Origin: Pseudomonadota bacterium
Lineage (GTDB): Bacteria; Pseudomonadota; Gammaproteobacteria; UBA5335
DNA length: 64,000 nucleotides
NCBI GenBank assembly: GCA_002862435.1
Contig: PKDC01000028.1
Location: 1 to 64,000 of the forward strand
Direction: 5' to 3'
Part shown: piece by piece, positions 39,391 to 47,694 of the stretch
Numbering within the stretch: the stretch's first letter is position 1
How the letters are laid out: each line of letters begins with the position of its first letter
Translations under genes and position numbers: made by a program
The notes under the pieces: model-generated
What the model was told of the DNA's origin: nothing
Seen by the model: the letters and a program-made list of their open reading frames with translations, nothing else
The model's database searches: none

Positions 39391-39720
39391 TCAAGTGTGG
39401 GCGGTGACCAATCCTGCGGGTGCATCGGGCGGCAGATAGCTGTCCAGCGCATCGCCGGGACGAATGAACGGCACCGGCCGGCCCTGTTTCTCATAGTAGC
39501 GTCGGCCGGCGATGATCAGTTCGGGAATACCGCTGCGCAGATTTTCCCGCGCGGCCAGCTCGCGTTCCGCCGGTGTGGCAAATTTCTCATCCCATTCGAG
39601 CAGGCGCGGGGTGATCACCCGATTCCACCAGGCCGGAAACAAGGCCACGAAACCGGAGCCCAGATAGCCCCACGAGGTGGTCATCGCCCGCCCCATACGG
39701 GCCATGGGTTGCAACTCGTA
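39391..39720 (-). pseudogene. C-terminal fragment of AlkB-like membrane hydroxylase
   Basis: About 109 codons that look like the end of an alkane monooxygenase/fatty-acid-desaturase-like protein: a membrane-flanking segment SWGYLGSGFVALFPAWWNRV followed by TPRLLEWDEKFATPAEREL, a layout seen after the last histidine motif of AlkB proteins. It has no start of its own with a ribosome site. It becomes contiguous, in frame, with the upstream fragment (40319 onward) if the insert 39721-40318 is removed: ...EEAV joins YELQPM.... The call as one broken gene is inference from this join. Confidence 0.75.
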
Positions 39721-39815
39721 TTAAAGTTCTATCTCGGAACGGTTCTTAAAACATATCGAATCCGGATTGACAGGGGCATCTTACACTTGGGCGACCGAAA
39801 GTGCCGATTCTGGCT

Positions 39816-39868
39816 CCCTGACGGAACCTATAATTCCGCGGTTAAAGTCACCTTAGAATCCGTCAGGG
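39816..39868. repeat. Inverted repeat inside the insert
   Basis: CCCTGACGGA at 39816-39825 and its exact complement TCCGTCAGGG at 39859-39868, with a 33-base AT-rich spacer that contains TATAAT (39829-39834). It lies just downstream of the insert's gene on the minus strand. It may be a terminator stem, a recombination site or a protein-binding site. Confidence 0.55.
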
Positions 39869-39904
39869 ATGGAATCAATTCATTCCAGAAGTATGATTTT
39901 AACG

Positions 39905-40288
39905 TTACTCGATCACCCTGACACGGATGGGGAGATTGTGAAGATTATCGAGATACTTGTACCATTCCTTCTTTTCTTTAGAAGGCGCGGTATTATAACA
40001 AATCTCGGGGTCCTTGTTGACGGAAGAACTGATCTGCAGTTCATAAGTACAACGATGGACATCTTCACGAGTCCCGTCATACCGAGAAGGATCAAACGTG
40101 AATCCTTTTGGCGGGAGTTCATACGGCTCAAGCAGACCCATTTCCCGTTTGTCCTGTTCGGTCATTCCCGAATAGTCGGGAAGAATCAGTTCCCGCTCTA
40201 TGTAAGGTTTAACTGGCGGAAATTGGTTCATCCTCTCGACACAACCCGAGAGCAGGATCATTGCAGCAATAATTGGTTCAGCACGCAT
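39905..40288 (-). CDS. Putative lipoprotein encoded in the insert, unknown function
   Basis: A 127-residue product that I do not recognise. The N-terminus has a short hydrophobic run IIAAMILLSGC with a lipobox (LSGC, Cys16), suggesting a lipid-anchored envelope protein. The rest is polar, with acidic and basic segments (MTEQDKREMGLLEPYELPPK) and three further cysteines candidates for disulfides. A GGGGA lies nine bases before ATG 40288. Base use differs from neighbours, consistent with recent acquisition. An opposite-strand frame (39869-40294) is also open but has no such features. Confidence 0.5.
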   Translation of the reverse strand: MRAEPIIAAMILLSGCVERMNQFPPVKPYIERELILPDYSGMTEQDKREMGLLEPYELPPKGFTFDPSRYDGTREDVHRCTYELQISSSVNKDPEICYNTAPSKEKKEWYKYLDNLHNLPIRVRVIE

Positions 40289-40318
40289 CTTTGAAAATCC
40301 CCTTGTAATCAGGATGGA

Positions 40319-41306
40319 TACCGCTTCTTCCACCTGGGCATTGGAATGTTGGTGCAAGTGGCGCGAGATGGCCGAGATCAGCCAGTAGGTCATGCGGTGG
40401 GCATCGTCCCAGGCATGGCGCGGCTGGAACGGCTGGGTCGGCATCCGCACCAGCCCCGTGCTCGATGTAGTTGGCGGCCTCCAGCCCGGTATGGGCCAGG
40501 ATGCCGATCGCGAGGAAGGCCAGCAGGTCCCATGCACCGGCGGCATGAAAGAACATGGTGGCAATCAGCACTTCGATGCCCCAGCCTTGCAGGGTCCCGT
40601 TGCGCCAGCTCCAAAGGGGCTCGCCGAGCTTTTCCAGCCGTTGCTTTTCCAGCGCCCAGGTCATGCGGTATTGCCCAATCACCGAGCGCAACCGGAACCG
40701 CCAGAAGCTTTCGCCGCGGCGGGCCCAGGACGGATCGGCCGCCGGGCCGACCGGATTGTGGTGGCCGTAGGGATGGCGGATGGTGAAGTAGCTGAACATG
40801 CCAAACGCCGAACCGATCCGGGCCGCGACCACCGACTTGAGGTCGTAGGTGCGATGGCCCAGGTTGTGCCCGATCGCCACGCCGGCGATTGCGCCCGCAC
40901 CCGCGGCCAATCCCAGCCCGCCCAGCAGGGTGCCGATGTGGTCATGGGCCGCGTGTGCCGCCACCGGGTCGAAACCCGTCAGTGATTGGACTGCCGCGCC
41001 GATGCCGAACAGGTCGATGCCGTTGGGGAGACCGAGCATCCAGGCAAACAGGATGACCACGGCCGCCATCAGGGGCTGACTGAGGATTTCCATCCAGATC
41101 AGCAGATTGGGGTGGCGCCACGTGCCTTCGTAGTGGTGGGTGTCCTCGCCGAAAAACAGATCGCCCACGATGACGTAGGCGCCCAGCAGCAGGGTATAGA
41201 TCAGCAAGCCCGAACCGCCGATGATGAAAAGTGGAATTGAAAGCCCCAGCAACAGGGGAAACTGGAAAAACTTGACGTAGTCCGAGACGGAACGAATGGC
41301 ATCCAT
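40319..41306 (-). pseudogene. N-terminal part of AlkB-like membrane hydroxylase, frameshifted
   Basis: Reads from ATG 41306 (GAGGAGG ribosome site) as a multi-helix membrane protein of the alkane 1-monooxygenase/fatty-acid desaturase superfamily. The di-iron histidine motifs are present: GHNLGHR, HPYGHH and NYIEH. Just after NYIEH (about 40455-40460) the frame is lost; the protein resumes one frame over as GLVRMPTQPF..RHAWDDAHRM and RHLHQHSN, the fourth histidine region. The frame is then cut at 40318 by the AT-rich insert. In the original frame translation runs on to a meaningless C-terminus ending at 40278. A one-base insertion in the GGGG run, or a two-base loss, explains the shift. Confidence 0.8.
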
Positions 41307-41769
41307 GGTGTTGCCTCCTCAAAGGCTCTGATTCCATCAGCCCTCTGCGGGGCTGTATGGATTCATGGTGGCACGGCCATACCGCCCGTTCAAGTTCCTG
41401 CGGCAAAAGGTTGCAGGGCACTTGAGCGCCCACTTGGCAAGGACTGCGGTGGGATTTTCGCGCACCAAATTCAGGCAACCCGGCCAAGTTGCCGGGGCGC
41501 AAGGGTATTGGGGACTTCGGCCTTGCAATGGCTTTGAGGTCGGGATTCGGCCCCTGTGATCTCTTGCGGGATCAAGGGTTTTCGAAGCCGATCCCTTGAA
41601 CCGCTCTGGCACCGCTCCGCAAGCGAAAATTCTGGTCGACCCGTGCTGCAAGACATGACGCTGGTCATGCCGACCGACAGCGGTCACATGACGATGGATG
41701 CCCGGCGCTCAACCGAGATCTTGGCCTTGCGTGGTGTCCTGTTTTCGATTGCTATTGCGTCGGAGCGGA
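41307..41769. other. Intergenic gap upstream of the alkB-like gene, nothing recognised
   Basis: About 460 bases between the start of the alkB-like gene and the end of lysS. An inverted repeat (ATCAAGGG at 41571-41578 and TCCCTTGA at 41592-41599) is visible but lacks a T-tract. A 116-codon minus-strand open frame crosses it without recognisable domains, ribosome site or homologous motifs. Confidence 0.4.
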
Positions 41770-43344
41770 TCACCGCGCGCGCAGATGAGGAAACAGCAAT
41801 ACGTCGCGGATGGAGGGCGCGTCGGTCAGCAGCATCACCAGCCGGTCGATGCCGATGCCCTCGCCTGCCGTGGGGGGCAGCCCATGCTCCAGCGCGACGA
41901 CATAATCGGCATCAAAGAACATGGCCTCGTTGTCGCCGGCGTCCTTTTGCGTGACCTGGGCCTGGAAGCGGCGCGCCTGATCCTCGGCGTCGTTCAGTTC
42001 TGAGAAGCCGTTGGCGATCTCCCGGCCACCCACGAAAAACTCGAAGCGGTCGGTGATTTCGGGATCGGCATCGTTTGCGCGGGCCAGGGGTGAGACTTCG
42101 GTGGGATAGGCGGTGATGAAGGTGGGCTGTAGGAGCCGCGCCTCCGCCGTCTTCTCGAATAGTTCGATCAGCAGCTTGCCCCAGCCGGCATCCGCTTTCG
42201 CATCAATGCCCTGGGCGTGGCAGGCGGTGGCCAGATAATCCCGCTCGCGCAATCGATTGGGGTCGAGCTCCGGATTGTGACGCGCGACCGCCTCGACGAC
42301 GCTGAGGCGCTCGAAGGGCAGGCCCAAATCGAGGGCAAGTCCCTGATAGCTGAATTGCAGCCCGCCGGTGATGTCCTGCGCCAAACTGCGCAGCAGTTCC
42401 TCGGTCGTGTCCATCAGGTCGCGGTAATCGGCGTAGGCCTGATAGAACTCCAGCATGGTGAACTCGGGATTGTGCCGGGTGGACACGCCTTCGTTGCGGA
42501 AATTGCGGTTGATTTCATAGACCCGCTCGAAGCCGCCCACCACCAGGCGCTTGAGATACAGCTCCGGGGCGATGCGCAGGTACAACGGCATGTCCAGGGC
42601 ATGGTGGTGGGTGACGAAGGGCCGGGCGGTGGCGCCGCCCGGAATCGGCTGCATCATGGGCGTTTCCACTTCCAGGAAGCCGCGTTCGTCGAAGAAACGC
42701 CGGATGTGCTGGACGATGCGGCTGCGCGTGCGGAAGCGCCGCGCGGCCTCGGGATTGGCGATCAGGTCCAGATAGCGCTGGCGGTAACGCGTCTCCTGGT
42801 CCTGCAGGCCATGCCATTTCTCCGGCAGCGGGCGCAGGGACTTGGTGAGCAAATGCAGTTCACGCACGCGCACCGACAGCTCGCCGGTGCGGGTCTTGAA
42901 GAGCGTGCCTGTGGCCCCGACGATGTCGCCCACATCCCAGGTCTTGAACGCCGCGTAGAGCGCCTCGCCTACGGCCTCGCGCTGCACGAAGAGCTGGATA
43001 GGCCCGCTCATGTCCTGCAGCGTGGCAAAACTGGCCTTGCCCATGACGCGCTGGGCCAGCATGCGTCCGGCCACGCTCACCTCGACGGGCCTCGCCTCCA
43101 GAGCTTCGTTGTCCAGGGCGCCATAGCGGCCCTGTAGTTCCGCGGCCAGCGCGTTGCGACGAAAATCGTTGGGAAACGCGGGCCCCGCTTGACGCAGTAG
43201 TTCCAGCTTCGCGCGCCGCAGGGCGATGAGGGCATGTTCTTCCGCGTCGGCGATATCCGTCGGCGGCCATGACGGTGCAGCGATTCCGGAGGTATTGATC
43301 CCCTGGGTCTGTGGCTTGGCCGGCTGGTCATCATCGGGCGTCAT
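41770..43344 (-). CDS. lysS: Lysyl-tRNA synthetase, class II
   Basis: Charges tRNA-Lys. The 524-residue product has an OB-fold anticodon-binding domain (about 80-190) after an N-terminal extension, class II motif 2 [20 protein letters not shown], and motif 3 [15 protein letters not shown] followed by the typical DVLLFPHLR end. The frame is open to 43446; ATG 43344 has CCAGGA eight bases upstream. It lies 105 bases after prfB, the prfB-lysS order of many Proteobacteria. Confidence 0.97.
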   Translation of the reverse strand: MTPDDDQPAKPQTQGINTSGIAAPSWPPTDIADAEEHALIALRRAKLELLRQAGPAFPNDFRRNALAAELQGRYGALDNEALEARPVEVSVAGRMLAQRVMGKASFATLQDMSGPIQLFVQREAVGEALYAAFKTWDVGDIVGATGTLFKTRTGELSVRVRELHLLTKSLRPLPEKWHGLQDQETRYRQRYLDLIANPEAARRFRTRSRIVQHIRRFFDERGFLEVETPMMQPIPGGATARPFVTHHHALDMPLYLRIAPELYLKRLVVGGFERVYEINRNFRNEGVSTRHNPEFTMLEFYQAYADYRDLMDTTEELLRSLAQDITGGLQFSYQGLALDLGLPFERLSVVEAVARHNPELDPNRLRERDYLATACHAQGIDAKADAGWGKLLIELFEKTAEARLLQPTFITAYPTEVSPLARANDADPEITDRFEFFVGGREIANGFSELNDAEDQARRFQAQVTQKDAGDNEAMFFDADYVVALEHGLPPTAGEGIGIDRLVMLLTDAPSIRDVLLFPHLRAR

Positions 43345-43449
43345 GGCATCGTCCTGGGGTGAAGTGGCGGCGGCTGCCATCCGGCACCGCTGCGCAGAAA
43401 TCGAGTAAAACCGATGCGTGCCTCGCTGTATGCCAGGCGCCCGCAATCC

Positions 43450-44557
43450 TCACAGGCCACTCTTCAGGCTGGCCTCGATGAAAGGGTCGAGATCGCCATC
43501 CAGCACCACCTGGGTATTGGCGATTTCCACGCCGGTGCGCAAATCCTTGATGCGCGACTGGTCCAGCACGTAGGAGCGGATCTGGTGACCCCAGCCGATG
43601 TCGGACTTGCTGTCCTCCAGCGTCTGCTTCTCGGCGTTGCGTTTTTGCAATTCCATCTCATAAAGCTTGGCCTTGAGCATGGCCATGGCCCGATCCCGGT
43701 TCTGATGCTGGGAACGTTCGGTTTGGCAGGCCGCCACTGCGCCGGTTGGTACATGGGTGATGCGCACGGCCGATTCGGTCTTGTTGACGTGCTGACCGCC
43801 GGCACCGCTGGCGCGGTAGACATCGGTGCGCAGGTCAGCCGGATTGATGTCGATCTCGATGTTGTCGTCCACCTCCGGCGAGACGAACACGGCCGAGAAC
43901 GAGGTATGGCGGCGGTTGCCCGAGTCGAACGGTGACTTGCGTACCAGCCGGTGTACGCCGGTCTCGGTGCGCAGCCAGCCATAGGCGTAAGGCGCTTCCA
44001 CCCGGAAGGTTGCGCTCTTGATGCCCGCCACTTCCCCCGCTGAGACTTCCAGCAGTTCAGCCTTGAAACCGCGTTTTTCCGCCCAGCGCAGATACATGCG
44101 GAGCAACATCTCCGCCCAGTCCTGCGCCTCGGTGCCACCCGAGCCGGCCTGGATGTCGACGAAGCAGTTGGCGCTGTCCAACTCCCCCGCGAACATGCGG
44201 CGGAATTCCAATTGCTCCACCTCGCGGCGATAGCGCGCCTCGTCCTGGGTGATGCCTTCCAGCGCCGCCTCGTCCTGTTCCTCGCGCGCCAGCTCCAGCA
44301 ACTCCAGCGCATCGTCAATGCCGGCTGTCAGCCGGTCCAGGCCGTCCACCACCGCGAACAGATCGGCCCGTTCGCGTCCCAGCTTGCGTGCCCGCTCCGG
44401 GTCATTCCAGACCTCCGGGACCTCCAGTTCCCGCTCGACCTCGGTCAATCGGTCCTTTTTTTCAGCGTAGTCAAAGATACCCCCGAAGGTCATTCAGGCG
44501 GGACTTGAGATCCAGCAGACTCTGGCGGGGCAGGTTGAAATCGGTCAGATCGGCCAT
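43450..44557 (-). CDS. prfB: Peptide chain release factor 2, with programmed +1 frameshift
   Basis: Releases peptides at UGA and UAA stop codons. The gene begins at ATG 44557 with 28 codons ending ...RGYLCTT-type leucine, then an in-frame TGA at 44471-44473. A +1 shift on CTT TGA C continues as [13 protein letters not shown] to 43450, giving 368 residues (E. coli 365). The body has the stop-recognition SPF tripeptide (KSPFDSG) and the GGQ motif in [15 protein letters not shown]2 shortage makes ribosomes pause at the UGA and shift, an autoregulation well established for prfB. Confidence 0.96.
44470..44485 (-). promoter_or_regulatory. RF2 programmed frameshift site
   Basis: Minus-strand CGGGGGTATCTTTGAC: an internal Shine-Dalgarno-like GGGGG three bases before the slippery CTT-TGA-C, spaced as in the E. 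coli prfB signal (AGGGGGTATCTTTGAC). The in-frame stop is TGA at 44473-44471. Confidence 0.95.
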
Positions 44558-44752
44558 GACATCCTCGACGCGGCATCCCCGGCACGCGGGGCTTTTGGAA
44601 AAAGACGGCTATTATAACCAGCACCGTTCAGGCGCGGCTGCCACCGCCAGGTCCGAACCATGATCGTTCAATTGAATCCAAATCCACAGCCGATTCAGAC
44701 ACTGGCAGGAATCCATCAATCGGCGGTTCACCAACTGTTGAGGAATATTCCC

Positions 44753-45079
44753 ATGTTCACCGTCCGTTCTCCCGTGATAGCGACCCTGCTGCTGATCCTG
44801 GGCGCCAGCCCGGCGTGGGCAGGCTCGGATGACACCTACCGCGCCGATCGCCGCGAATCCCAGCAGATGGACCGCATCGAACAAGGCGCTCGTCAGGGGG
44901 ACCTCACGAAACGCGAGGCCGAGGAACTCCTGACCCAGCAGCGCCACATCAAGAACTACGAAGAACATATCAAGGAAGACGGCAAGATCACGCTGCGTGA
45001 ACGCATGCAACTGGAACAGAAGCAGGACAAGGCCAATCGCCGCATCGCCGAGGAAAAGAGCGACGCCCAGCGCCGCTGA
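44753..45079 (+). CDS. Small exported coiled-coil protein, unknown function
   Basis: A 108-residue product with a signal peptide (1-23, ending PAWA). The mature part is highly charged and helical, with a repeated pattern: GDLTKREAEELLTQQ then DGKITLRERMQLEQKQDKAN. This resembles a widespread family of uncharacterised periplasmic proteins with two such repeats; I cannot name a function. ATG 44753 follows GAGGA by eight bases; the frame is open 31 codons upstream without a site. It is divergent from prfB. Confidence 0.8.
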   Translation: MFTVRSPVIATLLLILGASPAWAGSDDTYRADRRESQQMDRIEQGARQGDLTKREAEELLTQQRHIKNYEEHIKEDGKITLRERMQLEQKQDKANRRIAEEKSDAQRR

Positions 45080-45579
45080 GCACGCTTGCTGTAGCCCGCA
45101 TTTTTTCCCAACAGCCCAGCACGATGCATGTCGGCCCAACTGTCGCTGGATCGGCGCTCCATGCCAGTGGGGCGCGTTCTGTGTGGCCTATCGCGAGCAG
45201 GGTTTCCCCGCTTCCAGTGCCGGGGTTGGGAGTGTCAGAAATTCAGGGTGCGGGGCATAATGCAGCGATGCCAGAAGGTCTGAATGCCAGGCACGAACGG
45301 TGAAACTGTGCCGTTGCCGGGAAGGGCTTCCCTGAACGGCTTGCGTGGCGGGTCGGTGACAGCGGAGGGTGTCCCGGTCCATCCCCGCTGCCCCATGCTT
45401 GGCATGGGCGGGCCATTGAGGATATCGGCCATGCCCAAGGCCAAGGTGCGTTCTGGCGGCGATTCGGTTCAGTTGCCGCAACAAGTCTGCAGAGATCACA
45501 TCGGTGTTGACCTCAGGCGGAAGCATGCATCGGGATGAGGTTGCGGCGATTGCGTTTTGATTCATTGAAGGATATGCCC
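45080..45579. other. 500-base gap before moxR containing several hairpins
   Basis: No convincing protein gene, although several GC-rich frames are open on both strands. From about 45296 to 45440 there are successive potential stems: AACGG/CCGTT (alternative partners at 45296, 45311 and 45335), GGGAA/TTCCC at 45319-45332, CAGCGG/CCGCTG at 45360-45390, and the perfect CCCATGC-TTG-GCATGGG at 45392-45408. A GTGTCA (45232-45237) to CATAAT (45256-45261) pair with 18-base spacing could be a promoter. TGCGTTTTGA repeats at 45551 and 45581, across the moxR start. Confidence 0.5.
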
Positions 45580-46428
45580 ATGCGTTTTGAAGGCACTGAT
45601 TCCTACATCGCTCCGCGCGAATTGACTCTGGCCGTGAATGCGGCGATCACGCTGGAGCGTCCCTTGCTGATCAAGGGTGAACCCGGCACCGGCAAGACCT
45701 TGCTGGCCGAGGAAGTGGCCCGCGCGCTCGGCCGGCCATTGTTCCAGTGGCACGTGAAATCCACCAGCAAGGCCCAGCAGGGGCTATATGAATACGATGC
45801 CGTCTCGCGGTTGCGCGATTCCCAGTTGGGCGACCCGCGGGTACATGACATCGCCCACTACATCAAGAAAGGTCCGGTGTGGGAGGCGTTCGAGAGCCCG
45901 GAGCGCCCGGTGCTCCTGATCGATGAAATCGACAAGGCGGATATCGAATTCCCCAACGACCTGCTGCGCGAGCTGGACCGGATGGAGTTCTATGTCTACG
46001 AGACCCAGACCCTGATAAGCGCCCGGCATCGCCCCATCATCATCATCACCAGTAACAACGAGAAGGAATTGCCGGACGCCTTCCTGCGCCGCTGTTTCTT
46101 CCACTACATCCGTTTTCCGGACCGGGAGACCATGTGCCGCATCGTCGATGTGCATTTCCCAGGGATCAAGCAGGAACTGGTGCGCGAGGCCATGGAAGTA
46201 TTTTTCGACCTGCGCGACGTACCGGGGCTCAAGAAAAAGCCGTCCACCTCCGAGTTGCTGGACTGGCTCAAGCTGCTCATGGCCGAGGACATTCCCGCCG
46301 ATTCCATCCGCAGCAAGGACCCCAATCACCTGATCCCGCCCTTGTACGGTGCCCTGCTGAAGAACGAACAGGACATCCACCTGTTCGAGCGCCTGGCGTT
46401 CATTGCGCGTCGGCAGGGCCACCTGTAA
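45580..46428 (+). CDS. MoxR-family AAA+ ATPase
   Basis: A 282-residue MoxR-type ATPase, probably a chaperone-like remodeller that works with the VWA protein encoded next. It has Walker A GEPGTGKT near residue 32, Walker B VLLIDEIDKAD, sensor 1 ITSNNEKELPDAFLRRC, and an arginine-finger region. ATG 45580 follows GAAGGA by seven bases; ATG 45574 is too close to the site. The gene starts a tight run of seven co-oriented genes ending at glmU. Confidence 0.92.
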   Translation: MRFEGTDSYIAPRELTLAVNAAITLERPLLIKGEPGTGKTLLAEEVARALGRPLFQWHVKSTSKAQQGLYEYDAVSRLRDSQLGDPRVHDIAHYIKKGPVWEAFESPERPVLLIDEIDKADIEFPNDLLRELDRMEFYVYETQTLISARHRPIIIITSNNEKELPDAFLRRCFFHYIRFPDRETMCRIVDVHFPGIKQELVREAMEVFFDLRDVPGLKKKPSTSELLDWLKLLMAEDIPADSIRSKDPNHLIPPLYGALLKNEQDIHLFERLAFIARRQGHL

Positions 46429-46455
46429 GCGGCCCGGTTGCGGGGAGGCGCGGTC

Positions 46456-47694
46456 ATGCTGATCGATTTCTTTTTTGCGCTGCGCAAGGGCGGCGTGCCG
46501 GTCACGATCACCGAATTCCTGAGCCTGCTGGAAGGGCTCAAGCGGCGGGTGGTGGTGGCGAGCCTGGATGATTTCTATTTCCTGGCACGCACCTGCCTGG
46601 TGAAGGACGAGCGTCATTACGACCGCTTCGACCAGGTCTTCGGCGTCTATTTCAAGGGCGCCGAGGATCTCGCCGGGCAGTTGGCCCAAGCCGTGGCAGA
46701 GGGGCATATTCCGCCGGAATGGCTGGCGCGGCGCCATGAATTGAACCTTACTCCCGAGGAACAGGCCCTGGTGGAGGCCATGGGGGGGTGGGAGAAACTG
46801 ATGGAGGCCTTGCGTGAACGTCTGGAAAACCAAAAGGAACGTCACGAAGGCGGAAATCGCAACATCGGCACCGCCGGGCGTTCACCGTTTGGCGCCCATG
46901 GCTATAATCCCGAGGGCATCCGCATCGGCCAGGGCGGGGCACGCAACCGCAGCGCGGTGAAGGTCTGGGATCAGCGCGAGTTCCGCAATTATGACGATCA
47001 GGTCGAGCTGGGGACCCGCAACATCAAGGTGGCCCTCAAGCGCCTGCGCCAGTTTGTGCGCGAGGGCAATGAACTTGAGCTTGATCTGGACGACACCATC
47101 CGCGCCACCGCCCGCAATGCCGGCTATCTCGACCTCAAGCTCGTGCCGGAACGGCGCAACAAGGTCAAAGTGCTGCTGTTCATGGATGTGGGCGGGTCCA
47201 TGGACGATCATGTGCGGATCGCCCAGGAGCTGTTTTCCGCAGCGCGCAGCGAATTCAAGCACCTGGAATATTTCTACTTCCACAATTTCATTTATGAATG
47301 GCTGTGGAAGGACAACCACCGCCGGCGCGCCGAACGCCAGTCCACGGCGGAGATGCTGGCCACCTTCGGCTCCGACTACAAGGTCATCTTCGTGGGCGAT
47401 GCGACCATGAGCCCCTACGAAATCCTGAATGAAGGCGGCAGCATCGAGCACCACAACCCGGAGGCGGGAGCGGTGTGGATGCAGCGCATTCGAAATCATT
47501 TCCGGCGAGTCATCTGGCTCAATCCCGAGCCGGAAAGCCGCTGGGAGAGCACACCGTCCATCGGCATCGTGCGTCAACTGATGGAGCGGCAGATGTATCC
47601 CCTGACCCTGGACGGACTGACCCAGGGATTGCGCGCGCTCAATACCGGCCGTGTCCAGGCGCTTGGACCCCGGATGCATGAACCGATCCTCTGA
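46456..47694 (+). CDS. VWA domain-containing protein, CoxE-like
   Basis: A 412-residue partner of the MoxR ATPase; MoxR-VWA pairs act in cofactor insertion or complex maturation in several systems (CoxD/CoxE in CO dehydrogenase). The VWA fold is in the C-terminal half with LLFMDVGGSMDDH; the MIDAS motif is DxGxS rather than DxSxS. A FVGDATMSPYE strand follows. ATG 46456 is preceded by GGGGAGG; the frame opens six codons earlier. No molybdenum enzyme genes are nearby, so the client is unknown. It overlaps the next gene by 17 bases. Confidence 0.88.
   Translation: MLIDFFFALRKGGVPVTITEFLSLLEGLKRRVVVASLDDFYFLARTCLVKDERHYDRFDQVFGVYFKGAEDLAGQLAQAVAEGHIPPEWLARRHELNLTPEEQALVEAMGGWEKLMEALRERLENQKERHEGGNRNIGTAGRSPFGAHGYNPEGIRIGQGGARNRSAVKVWDQREFRNYDDQVELGTRNIKVALKRLRQFVREGNELELDLDDTIRATARNAGYLDLKLVPERRNKVKVLLFMDVGGSMDDHVRIAQELFSAARSEFKHLEYFYFHNFIYEWLWKDNHRRRAERQSTAEMLATFGSDYKVIFVGDATMSPYEILNEGGSIEHHNPEAGAVWMQRIRNHFRRVIWLNPEPESRWESTPSIGIVRQLMERQMYPLTLDGLTQGLRALNTGRVQALGPRMHEPIL

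Larger units (their letters stand above)
39721..40318. mobile_element. AT-rich insert of about 600 bases splitting the alkB-like gene
   Basis: Bases in this stretch are visibly richer in A and T than everything around it (for example TTAAAGTTCTATCTC at one end and long A/T runs inside). On removal the two coding halves join in frame as GCG GTA / TAC GAG with no leftover bases. No terminal inverted repeats, target duplication or transposase are visible. It carries one plausible gene (39905-40288) and an inverted repeat at 39816-39868. Its origin is unknown; 'mobile' is inference from the clean interruption. Confidence 0.55.

Noticed and set aside
38146-39921. A 591-codon plus-strand open frame across the hydrolase and the alkB-like C-terminus
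   Set aside because: It is antisense to a gene with clear catalytic motifs, has no domain or ribosome site, and arises from GC-rich codon bias.
39869-40294. A 141-codon plus-strand frame inside the AT-rich insert
   Set aside because: No ribosome site, no signal or domain; the opposite frame has a lipobox and a better start. Kept as an alternative but not called.
39721-40318. The insert as an integron gene cassette
   Set aside because: I could not find the paired core sites (GTTRRRY and RYYYAAC) at its ends, and the target lies inside a coding sequence.
41337-41687. A 116-codon minus-strand frame in the gap between the alkB-like gene and lysS
   Set aside because: No ribosome site and a Pro/Arg/Cys-rich translation without motifs; likely noise in GC-rich DNA.
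45284-45538. An 84-codon plus-strand frame (and minus-strand frames) in the moxR leader
   Set aside because: Frames are open on both strands, no ribosome site, and the segment is better explained by its many hairpins.
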